Below are positions 35,460-42,644 of a stretch of 64,000 bases of DNA, in pieces. A model generated the notes under the pieces. It did no database searches, was not told the origin of the DNA, and saw only the letters and a list, made by a program, of their open reading frames with translations. The stretch is from Microbacterium sp. Root180 (GTDB taxonomy: Bacteria; Actinomycetota; Actinomycetes; Actinomycetales; Microbacteriaceae), in NCBI RefSeq assembly GCF_001428485.1, contig NZ_LMHS01000005.1, forward strand, positions 32,568-96,567, given 5' to 3'. The stretch's first letter is position 1, and each line of letters begins with the position of its first letter. The position numbers were made by a program, and so were the translations under genes.

Positions 35460-37034
35460 ATGACGGAGTCCTCTGCGGTCTCGCGCCGCGCTCTCTTCAC
35501 CGGCGCGGGAGCCGCCGCTCTCGGCGCCTCGCTCGCAATGGCCGAGACCGGCGGTGCCTCGGCATCCGTGTCCTCCTCCAGCACCCCGACGAAAGGGCGC
35601 TCGCGCATGCGGCCCGTCTACCACTTCAGCGTTCCCGACAACTGGAAGAACGACCCGCAGCGTCCCATCTACGTCGGCGGCGAGTACCACTACTACTACC
35701 TGTACAACGCCGACTACCTGCAGGGCGGCGGGGGCACGTCGTGGCGACGCGCCACCACGCGCGACCACGTGACGTTCCGCGACCGTGGCGTGGCGATCCC
35801 GAAGTTCTCCGACGGCAACGGCGACTGCTGGTCGGGGAGTCTCGTGGTCGACGAGCACGACACCGCCGGCTACGGCGAGGGGGCGGTGATCGCGCTCGTG
35901 ACCCAGGCGCCGAACGGTCGCCAGGCGCAGTACCTCTGGTACTCCACCGACGGCGGTGCGACGTTCCGGGCGGGCGGCTCCGACCCGGTGCTGCCGAACC
36001 CCGGCGTTCACGACTTCCGCGACCCGAAGGTCATCTGGGATGCCGACCGCGGCCGCTGGTTCATGGCCAATGCAGAAGGGCACAAGCTCGGGTTCTACGC
36101 GTCGCCGGATCTTCGGTCCTGGACGCGGGTGGGGGAGTTCGTCCGCACCGACATCGGTCTGCTCGAGTGCCCCGACCTCTTCCTCATGACGGCGGACGAC
36201 GGCACGTCGCACTGGGTGCTCGGCACCAGCGCGAACGGCAAGGGTCGCGGACTGCCGGCGACCTACGCCTACTGGACCGGGTCCTTCGACGGGGTCGCGT
36301 TCGCGCCCGACTACGACGAGCCGCAGTGGCTCGATCACGGGTTCGACTTCTACGGCGCGGTGACCTACCCGCATCACGACGCCTCCGGGGCCGAGGATGC
36401 CTCGCTCCGGCGTGCGATCGGCTGGTCGAACTTCTGGGACTACCCGCACAACACTCCGACCCTCGCCACCGACGGCTACAACGGCGACGACATGATCGTG
36501 CGCGACGTGCGGCTCAGGGCCGGAAGCGACGGCTACTACCTCGCGTCGACGCCCACCGCCGCGCTCGCCGACTACGCCGGACGCACCCATCGGCTGGGTG
36601 ACGTCACCGTATCGGGCACCCGCGACCTGGATGTGCGATCACTCGCGTACGACCTGACCTGCGAGCTGGTGTGGGATCCCGCCGCTCCGCCGGCGAACAT
36701 CGGCATCGAGGTGTGCCGTGCGCCGGGTGGCGGCCGCCATGTCGCGGCGGGCGCCTTCCTGCGCGGCCCGTTCGTCTACGTCAATCGCCGGCCGACGATC
36801 AACCCGACCGGCGGCGAGTCGCAGACGCCCATCGACCCGTCGGCGGGACGTCTCGTGATCCGCGTGCTGGTCGATCGGACGAGTGTGGAAGTCTTCGTGG
36901 GCGACGGACGCATCGTGCACTCGCACCGGGTGTTCCCGCTCGAAGGCGACGATCGCATCCGGCTGTACGCACACGAGGGGACGGCGACGTTCCGGGGACT
37001 GACGGTGCGCGAGCTCAAGGCCACTCGGAGGTGA
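35460..37034 (+). CDS. Tat-exported GH32 fructanase (levanase/inulinase-like)
   Basis: This 524-residue GH32 enzyme begins with a twin-arginine signal (SRRALFTGAGAAALGASLAMA). The catalytic residues are nucleophile Asp65 in NWKNDPQRP, Asp188 in DFRDPK and acid/base Glu236 in LLECPD. A C-terminal beta-sandwich (RTSVEVFVGDGRIVHSHRVFP) follows. The tryptophan- and tyrosine-rich cleft differs from the cytoplasmic paralogue. It probably trims extracellular levan or inulin to fragments that the Dpp-type importer takes up. It overlaps the kinase gene (GTGA). Confidence 0.93.
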   Translation: MTESSAVSRRALFTGAGAAALGASLAMAETGGASASVSSSSTPTKGRSRMRPVYHFSVPDNWKNDPQRPIYVGGEYHYYYLYNADYLQGGGGTSWRRATTRDHVTFRDRGVAIPKFSDGNGDCWSGSLVVDEHDTAGYGEGAVIALVTQAPNGRQAQYLWYSTDGGATFRAGGSDPVLPNPGVHDFRDPKVIWDADRGRWFMANAEGHKLGFYASPDLRSWTRVGEFVRTDIGLLECPDLFLMTADDGTSHWVLGTSANGKGRGLPATYAYWTGSFDGVAFAPDYDEPQWLDHGFDFYGAVTYPHHDASGAEDASLRRAIGWSNFWDYPHNTPTLATDGYNGDDMIVRDVRLRAGSDGYYLASTPTAALADYAGRTHRLGDVTVSGTRDLDVRSLAYDLTCELVWDPAAPPANIGIEVCRAPGGGRHVAAGAFLRGPFVYVNRRPTINPTGGESQTPIDPSAGRLVIRVLVDRTSVEVFVGDGRIVHSHRVFPLEGDDRIRLYAHEGTATFRGLTVRELKATRR

Positions 37035-37954
37035 GCGCCGTCGGGTCGACGTCGGTGCTCGTCGTCGGCGAAGCGCTCGTCGATGTCGTGCGACGAGCGG
37101 ACGGCGGCGTGGACGAGTCACCCGGCGGCAGCCCCGCCAACGTCGCTCTCACCCTCGGCCGCCTCGGTCACACGCCGACTCTGCTCACCCGACTCGGCGA
37201 CGACGAGCGGGGTGAACGGGTCCGGGCCTGGCTCGCTCAGTCGGGGGTCGGAGTCGTCGCAGCGGACGCCCCGCGGACGGCGACGGCGACGGCTCGGCTG
37301 GATGCCTCCGGCTCGGCGACGTACGAGTTCGACCTCGACTGGGCTCTCCTGGGCGCAGGCGCGGGGCTCCCGGCATCCATCATCCACACGGGATCGATCG
37401 CGGCGCTGCTCGAGCCCGGCGCGACCGATGTGACGCGATTGGTCCGCTCGCTGCGGCAGAGCGCACTGCTGACCTTCGACCCGAACGTCCGCCCCGCGCT
37501 GCTGCCCAGTCGAGAGGAGGCCCGTGCCCGCGTCGAAGCCTGGGTCGCCGTCGCCGACCTCGTGAAGGCCAGTGACGAGGATCTCGCGTGGCTCTGCCCC
37601 GACAAGGATCCTTTGGAGACGGCTGAGGCGTGGCTCGCGTCGGGGCCGGCGGTCGTCGTCGTGACGCTCGGAGGCGGCGGGGCCGTCGCACTCACGCGCA
37701 GCGGCCGCGTGCGCGTCGCCGCCGAACGCGTCGACGTCGTGGACACCGTCGGGGCAGGGGACACTTTCATGGGCGCACTGATCGACGGACTCGTGCAATC
37801 AGGCTGCGAAGGCGCGGAGGCGCGGAGCGCACTCCGGGAGATCAGCCCGCAGAGCCTTACGCGCATGCTCGAAGGCGCCGCCCGCGCGGCCGCGGTCACG
37901 GTCTCGCGACCAGGAGCCGATCCGCCGTGGCGGGAGGAACTCGAGGGCGCCTGA
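37031..37954 (+). CDS. PfkB-family carbohydrate kinase (fructokinase-like)
   Basis: This 307-residue ribokinase-family enzyme has the first signature in the GGSPANVALTLGRLG region (about residues 32-46) and the second, catalytic signature DTVGAGDTFMGAL with Asp as base. LLTFDPNVRPALLP is typical of fructokinases. The GTG at 37031 overlaps the TGA of the GH32 gene; the upstream open frame is a shadow. As the last gene of the fructan operon it would phosphorylate the fructose released by the two GH32 enzymes for entry into glycolysis. Confidence 0.92.
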   Translation: MSAVGSTSVLVVGEALVDVVRRADGGVDESPGGSPANVALTLGRLGHTPTLLTRLGDDERGERVRAWLAQSGVGVVAADAPRTATATARLDASGSATYEFDLDWALLGAGAGLPASIIHTGSIAALLEPGATDVTRLVRSLRQSALLTFDPNVRPALLPSREEARARVEAWVAVADLVKASDEDLAWLCPDKDPLETAEAWLASGPAVVVVTLGGGGAVALTRSGRVRVAAERVDVVDTVGAGDTFMGALIDGLVQSGCEGAEARSALREISPQSLTRMLEGAARAAAVTVSRPGADPPWREELEGA

Positions 37955-37997
37955 ACGACGACCGTTGGCAGGATCGACGGCCTGAGCACTCGCCCGC

Positions 37998-39266
37998 TCA
38001 CCCCACAGCCCAGCTCTGGAACGTGTTCATGGGCTTGGACGAGTACACCCGGATACCGTCCCCCTGGTGCACGATCACCGGTGGTGCCGTCCCGTCGACC
38101 GAGGTGACGAGCACTCCTTCCGGACCCAGCACGACGTCGCCGAGCGCGTCGCGGGCCTCCGGCCAGCCGAGGAAGAGGAGAGCGGAGCCGTCCGGTGACC
38201 AGACGACGCTGTAGGGGAACCACAGCAGCGCGTCGTCGCCTTCACCCGTCTGCGGGGGCGCGAGGACGGCTTCGGTGACGGCGGGAACCGCCGAATCGGC
38301 GATGCCGAGCGTCAGGACGACGACCTCGTGCTGCTCCGGGCAGTTGTCCGTCGGTTCTCCCGTCGTCGCGCAGGTCTCACGCGTGCGCTGGAAGACGATG
38401 TGCGCGCCGTCCGACGACCACACCGGTCCGATGCCGTGCATCCGCGGGTACTCCTCGACGACCTTGCGCTGGCCGGACCCGTCCTCGTCCATCAGCCAGA
38501 GCTCGTACCGGTCGGCCGCGCTGACCCGCCGCCGTTCGACCGCCAGCATCCCGCCGTCGGGCGACACCGTGAGCGCGTTCGCAGGTGCGGTGTCGTCGAT
38601 GGTGCGCGTGCGTGAGTCGGTCAGTGAATAGGCCAGGATGCCGCTGTCGTCGGCGATGTACAGCCGCGATCCGTCGGGATCCCATTCGATATCGGTCGTG
38701 CGCAGGCCGGTCACCCGTTCGATCTCGCCGGTGCCGACGTCCAGAATCCACACCTCGGACGCCGGGACCACCGGACGGCGGCCGTCGGTGAGCGCGCCGA
38801 ACGCGATGTGCTGGCCGTCCGGCGACCAGATCGGGCACGGCCCGTTCGTGAGGCCGTCGAGGGCGAACTGCTGTGTGACGGATGCCTGCCCGTCGGCGGA
38901 CACCTCCGCGATGACGAGCGCGACATCATGCCAGTCGCCGTCCGTGCCCGCCGACGAACCGAACGCCAGCCTCACCCCGTCGGGCGCGAACGCCGGACAC
39001 TGACGCAGGATGCCGTCGCCGTCCGCCCCGACAATGCGATGCGCGGCGTCGCCGCCGCCGCTGCCGAGCATGATGTCGCCCGCCTCCCACCCGGCCGACA
39101 GCGCGATCCAGCCGCCGGCCGGGTCGGTGCGCGACCCGCCGTCGACGGAACTCACGGAGTCCGGCGTGGGAGAGGCGGAGGGGGGAGGGGCGGAGCCTGC
39201 GCAGCCTGCCAGCGTGAACAGCAGCGCGGCAGCGCCTGCGCTCATCATCACCGATCGTGCGCTCAT
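37998..39266 (-). CDS. TolB-like beta-propeller lipoprotein
   Basis: This 422-residue secreted lipoprotein has lipobox LFTLAGC (Cys22) and several PD40/WD40-like repeats, recognisable as FAPDGVRLAFGSS, WSPDGQHIAFGAL, VSPDGGMLAVERR, WSSDGAHIVFQR and WSPDGSALLFLGW. It is a close paralogue of the membrane-anchored propeller encoded immediately upstream, sharing the ending MNTFQSW. A strong GGAGG stands five bases before ATG 39266 (an adjacent ATG at 39269 overlaps the upstream stop). Enzymatic activity is not expected; ligand binding or sensing outside the membrane is inferred from its coupling to an ECF sigma factor. Confidence 0.85.
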   Translation of the reverse strand: MSARSVMMSAGAAALLFTLAGCAGSAPPPSASPTPDSVSSVDGGSRTDPAGGWIALSAGWEAGDIMLGSGGGDAAHRIVGADGDGILRQCPAFAPDGVRLAFGSSAGTDGDWHDVALVIAEVSADGQASVTQQFALDGLTNGPCPIWSPDGQHIAFGALTDGRRPVVPASEVWILDVGTGEIERVTGLRTTDIEWDPDGSRLYIADDSGILAYSLTDSRTRTIDDTAPANALTVSPDGGMLAVERRRVSAADRYELWLMDEDGSGQRKVVEEYPRMHGIGPVWSSDGAHIVFQRTRETCATTGEPTDNCPEQHEVVVLTLGIADSAVPAVTEAVLAPPQTGEGDDALLWFPYSVVWSPDGSALLFLGWPEARDALGDVVLGPEGVLVTSVDGTAPPVIVHQGDGIRVYSSKPMNTFQSWAVG

Positions 39267-40603
39267 CATTTCCTCCAGCTCTGGAAGTCGTTCTGCGGGA
39301 TCGCGGAGTACGCGCCGATTCCTTCGGGGGTCTCCCAGAGGACGGCCGGCGCGGCGGCCCCGTCCACGGGCACGGTCAGCAGACCGGACCCCGAGGCCAT
39401 CTCGCCCGAGGGGCTCAGCTCCCATCCGATGAAGCGGAGCGTGCTGCTGTCGGGCCCCCAGCTCAGGGTGACCGGAATCCACAGCCGCGGCTCGCTGCCT
39501 TCGGTCGTCTGGGTGGGAGCGAGCACCGTCGGCGTCCCCATCGGACCCGAGGGGTCGTCTTCGGCGACGCTGATGATGACGATCTCGTCCTGGCGGAGCT
39601 CGGCGGAGAGGTCGGCGCAGTTGCGTGTGCACGTGCGCTGGAAGACGATCCGTTCGCCGTCGGGCGACCACACCGGCCCGATGCCGCGCGCACGGGTGTA
39701 TCCCTCGGCGAGAATTCGCTGGTCGGATCCGTCCGTGCCCATCAGCACCAGATCGACTCGCTCCATCGAGCCGGGCTGCTGCCGCTCGACCGCGAGGGCG
39801 GCGCCGTCGGGCGAGGCGGTGAGCGCGACCACACCTTGGGTTCCGGGGATGCGGGGCCCGAGGTCTGCTTCGCCGATGTCGTACCGGCGGAGGCTGTCGC
39901 CGGCGACGTAGAACCCAGTGCTGTCGGCGGACCACTCGATGTCGGTGGTGTTCACGTTGATCACGCGAGTGCTTCTGCTGTCGACGTGGACCAGCCAGAC
40001 CTGGTCGAAGCTCGCCGGGAGCTGCGCGTCGGTCGTGCCGCCGCCGAACGCCACCCACTGGCCATCGGGCGACCAGATCGGGCAGGGCGGCTGCCCGACG
40101 CCGTCGACAGGGATCTGCACGGAGCCGGTCGGTTCACCGTCGGAGCCGAGGTCGCTGATGACGAGAGCCGCGCTCTGCCAGCCGGATTGGCCGTCTCCCA
40201 TCGCCTGCCCGGAGGCGAGGCGCGTGCCGTCGGGCGAGAACGCGGGACAGATCTGATCGAGCGCGTCGACGTCGGAGCCGATGATGCGGCGAGGAGCGGA
40301 GCCCGGGTTCACGACGTAGATGTCTCCTTCGAAGAAGCCGGACGAGTACGCGACCGGGGAGGCGGGGGCGTCCGCCTCGGGGCTCGGACTCGGGGTCGCG
40401 ATCGGCACGGTGGTGCCGTCCTCCCGCAGCGTCGCGGTGAGGATGCCGCCGGTGAGCGCGCCGACCAGGAGCAGGGCCACGGCGCCGGCGACGAACGGCG
40501 CACGGGTGGATCGTGCCTGCGGGATGCTCTGGGTGCCGGCCATGACGAGATCGCGCATGTCGTCGTGCTCTCGGGCCGTGAGCTTGTCGTCGTGAATGCT
40601 CAT
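39266..40603 (-). CDS. Membrane-anchored beta-propeller protein, candidate anti-sigma/sensor
   Basis: This 445-residue protein has a short cytoplasmic N terminus (about 36 residues, MSIHDDKLTAREHDDMRDLV), one membrane helix (PFVAGAVALLLVGALTGGIL) and a large external propeller. The PD40 repeats include FSPDGTRLASGQ, WSPDGQWVAFGGG, ASPDGAALAVERQ and WSPDGERIVFQR. The ATG overlaps the stop of the sigma-factor gene (ATGA), the usual position of an anti-sigma factor. No zinc-binding anti-sigma motif (HxxxCxxC) is present, so if it inhibits sigma it does so through the short tail. This role is inferred from gene order and topology only. Confidence 0.8.
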   Translation of the reverse strand: MSIHDDKLTAREHDDMRDLVMAGTQSIPQARSTRAPFVAGAVALLLVGALTGGILTATLREDGTTVPIATPSPSPEADAPASPVAYSSGFFEGDIYVVNPGSAPRRIIGSDVDALDQICPAFSPDGTRLASGQAMGDGQSGWQSAALVISDLGSDGEPTGSVQIPVDGVGQPPCPIWSPDGQWVAFGGGTTDAQLPASFDQVWLVHVDSRSTRVINVNTTDIEWSADSTGFYVAGDSLRRYDIGEADLGPRIPGTQGVVALTASPDGAALAVERQQPGSMERVDLVLMGTDGSDQRILAEGYTRARGIGPVWSPDGERIVFQRTCTRNCADLSAELRQDEIVIISVAEDDPSGPMGTPTVLAPTQTTEGSEPRLWIPVTLSWGPDSSTLRFIGWELSPSGEMASGSGLLTVPVDGAAAPAVLWETPEGIGAYSAIPQNDFQSWRK

Positions 40604-41130
40604 GATGCCTCCAACGCGGTCATCTCATCGCGGAGCTTGCCGCGCGCTCGTGACAGACGCGACTTCACGGTGCCGACGGGGATGCCGAGGGTCTGCGCCA
40701 CATCGCGCTCGGGGTAGCCCTCGAGGATCGTCAGGACGACGACGCTCTGCTCCCTGGCAGGCAGTCGCCGAAGCGCTGCCAGCACTCCGCTTTCATCGGG
40801 CCCGTGCGGGCCCTCGTCCGCCTGCGGTCGCGGTGCGCGAGCGATGAGGGTGCGGTACCGGCGGCTCGACCGCTCGAGGTTGCGGGCAGAGTGCGCGACC
40901 GTGTTCAGGAGCCACGGGAGCGGCGAGCCGTCGACCAGCCGGACGGTGGCGCGCTTTCGCCACAGCTCGAAGAACGCGATGGTGACGGCATCCTTCGCAT
41001 CTTCGCGAGCCGTCAGCAGCCGCCGTGCGTGGCGGAACAGCCGTGCCTCGTGGCGGTCGAACAGCGCACCCAGGGCGGCCGGGTCGCCTGCGCAGACCCG
41101 AGCCCAGTCCGTCGCGTCGGGTTCGTCCAT
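40600..41130 (-). CDS. ECF-type RNA polymerase sigma factor
   Basis: This 176-residue extracytoplasmic-function sigma factor has region 2 spanning ALFDRHEARLFRHARRLLTAREDAKDAV. Region 4 is LRRLPAREQSVVVLTILEGYPERDVAQTLGIPVGTVKSRLSRARGKLR, whose helix-turn-helix reads the -35 box. The start at 41130 is chosen because the coding resemblance begins there; the frame continues upstream into a palindromic repeat without family similarity. It is coupled downstream to two beta-propeller genes. Its target promoters are unknown, although sigma factors of this type often activate their own operon. Confidence 0.92.
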   Translation of the reverse strand: MDEPDATDWARVCAGDPAALGALFDRHEARLFRHARRLLTAREDAKDAVTIAFFELWRKRATVRLVDGSPLPWLLNTVAHSARNLERSSRRYRTLIARAPRPQADEGPHGPDESGVLAALRRLPAREQSVVVLTILEGYPERDVAQTLGIPVGTVKSRLSRARGKLRDEMTALEAS

Positions 41131-41286
41131 ACCCTTGAATGTCCGCGAGCCCGGAAAAGGTTCACGGACGACGCCACCTTCCCCACGCGTCTCGTCCGCG
41201 CGTATCGGTCCCAGTGTCCTCCTGCCGTCGGCCCCGCACCTGTCGTCGGCTGGTTGGCACACGAAGAGCCTGGTCTGACCCGCCCG

Positions 41287-41353
41287 CTTGCCGAGAACGC
41301 ACTTGTGTCCGCCCAACTCGCCGTGTCGAGGACACAAGCGCGTTCTCGGCAAG
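41287..41353. repeat. Long imperfect palindrome (possible REP/MITE-like element)
   Basis: Two 24-base arms, 41287-41310 and 41330-41353, are inverted copies with a single mismatch around a 19-base loop; they begin CTTGCCGAGAACGC and end GCGTTCTCGGCAAG. Weaker complementarity continues outward to about 41269 and 41382. A 13-base direct repeat CGTCGGCTGGTTG flanks it (41244-41256 and 41383-41395). It lies between divergent genes, so it is not a simple terminator. Confidence 0.7.
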
Positions 41354-41405
41354 CTGGGGGGCGCGGATCAGTCGAGGTCGAGCGTCGGCTGGTTGACTGG
41401 TGCGC

Positions 41406-42050
41406 ATGGACGCCGTGGCGATGTTCCCGCTCGGCAGCGTGCTGTTCCCGTACACCCCGGTCGCGCTGAGGGTGTTCGAGCCGCGCTACCTCACCATGAT
41501 GGGGCGGCTGCTCGACGAGGAGGACCCGGAGTTCGGGATCGTACTCATCGAGCGCGGACTGGAGGCCGGAGGCGGGGATCAGCGGAGCCCGGTCGGCACC
41601 ATGGCGCGCATCCTGCAGATCGAGGCGGGTGCCGAGGACCTGTACGTGGTCGCGGTGGGCGGCGAGCGCATCTCCGTCGACAGGTGGCGCGAGGACGACC
41701 CGTACCCGATCGCCGAGGTGTCGATCATCCCCTCGCTCGTCTGGGACGACGCACTCGAACCGCTGCGCCGTGAAGCGGAGCGGGTCGTTCGCCGCATCGC
41801 GACGCTCGCGTCGATTCTCGGAGAGGGTCGATGGGATCCCGACGCGCCGCTCTCCGATGACCCTGTGGAGTCGTCCTGGCAGCTCGCCGCGATCGCACCG
41901 CTGGGCGAGTACGACCGATTCCGCCTGCTGACGTCGACCCGTCTCGGAGGGCTGCTCCGCGCCCTCATCGACCTGTCGCTCGAGGAGGAGCCGGTGCTCA
42001 TCGCCCGCGCCGCCGACGCGCGCGAGGGGGATGACGACGACCCGCGCTGA
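41406..42050 (+). CDS. Lon N-terminal (LON substrate-binding) domain protein
   Basis: This 214-residue stand-alone LON-domain protein has the pattern MFPLGSVLFPYTPVALRVFEPRYLTMM followed by EFGIVLIERG, which matches the N-terminal domain of Lon protease. No AAA or protease domain follows, so it is not a protease itself; stand-alone LON domains are common in actinobacteria and presumably bind substrates or partners. ATG 41406 is chosen over GTG 41400. The C terminus is acidic (REGDDDDPR). It is convergent with the MarR gene, separated by 12 bases. Confidence 0.88.
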   Translation: MDAVAMFPLGSVLFPYTPVALRVFEPRYLTMMGRLLDEEDPEFGIVLIERGLEAGGGDQRSPVGTMARILQIEAGAEDLYVVAVGGERISVDRWREDDPYPIAEVSIIPSLVWDDALEPLRREAERVVRRIATLASILGEGRWDPDAPLSDDPVESSWQLAAIAPLGEYDRFRLLTSTRLGGLLRALIDLSLEEEPVLIARAADAREGDDDDPR

Positions 42051-42062
42051 GCGGCGCAGCGA

Positions 42063-42563
42063 TCAGTCGTGGTCCGGTGTCGTGTGGGACCGGTACACAT
42101 CGACCACCTGGGCGAGGTAGTCGGTGATGACCGACCGCTCCTCGGCCGGGTAGCGGTCGAGGACCGCGTCGATGTCGAGGATCATCGGCATGAGCACCGA
42201 CATCGCGCGGCGGCGCGACGCGTCGGTCGGCACCACGAGCACGCCCCGCCGGTCGGTCGGATGCGCCTCCCGCGTGACGTGCCCGAGGGCGACGAGCCGA
42301 TCGACCACGGTCGTCGTCGATGCCGTCGAGACGTGCAGCCGTCGCGCGAGTTCGCTGGGCCCCAGTGGGCCCGACGAGAGGAGATGCTCCATGGCCTCGA
42401 GGTCGGTGGGGTTCACGGTCAGGTGGGATTGCAGTCGCTTCTCGAAGAGATCGCTCATCTCGATGACCGCCCGCAGGAGCATGGTGGCCTCGCGCACGGC
42501 CGGCCCGCGGTCTCCGAGAGGCTCGGAGGCGGTCTTCACCGGGATCGATGCCTCGCCGTCCAT
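42063..42563 (-). CDS. MarR-family transcriptional regulator
   Basis: This 166-residue winged-helix regulator has dimerisation helices at both ends. The DNA-binding core is LGPSELARRLHVSTASTTTVVDRLVALGHV and the wing REAHPTDRRGVLVVPT. It is divergent from an MMPL-type exporter with a palindrome of more than 30 bases between them. It most likely represses the exporter and is released by a hydrophobic or toxic ligand. The start at 42563 gives a normal length for the family. Confidence 0.92.
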   Translation of the reverse strand: MDGEASIPVKTASEPLGDRGPAVREATMLLRAVIEMSDLFEKRLQSHLTVNPTDLEAMEHLLSSGPLGPSELARRLHVSTASTTTVVDRLVALGHVTREAHPTDRRGVLVVPTDASRRRAMSVLMPMILDIDAVLDRYPAEERSVITDYLAQVVDVYRSHTTPDHD

Positions 42564-42592
42564 GATCCGATTGTATCGCCGCTTGCGAAGTC

Positions 42593-42625
42593 TGCCTAGT
42601 TACTAGACAATCTAGTAACAAGGCA
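42593..42625. promoter_or_regulatory. MarR operator candidate between regulator and exporter
   Basis: GTTACTAG (42599-42606) and CTAGTAAC (42612-42619) are exact inverted copies around ACAAT. The symmetry extends outward to TGCCT (42593-42597) and AGGCA (42621-42625) with one mismatch, giving 14-base arms. It ends 20 bases before the exporter GTG. Confidence 0.7.
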
Positions 42626-42644
42626 AACTAGGAAAGGCAGGCCC

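Noticed and set aside
37998..40058. Possible 686-residue protein joining the two propeller genes
   Set aside because: The upstream part is a shadow frame of the membrane-anchored propeller; the lipoprotein signal and GGAGG at 39266 mark the real start.
41287..41353. The long hairpin as a Rho-independent terminator
   Set aside because: It lies upstream of both flanking genes, which are divergent, and no T-tract follows.
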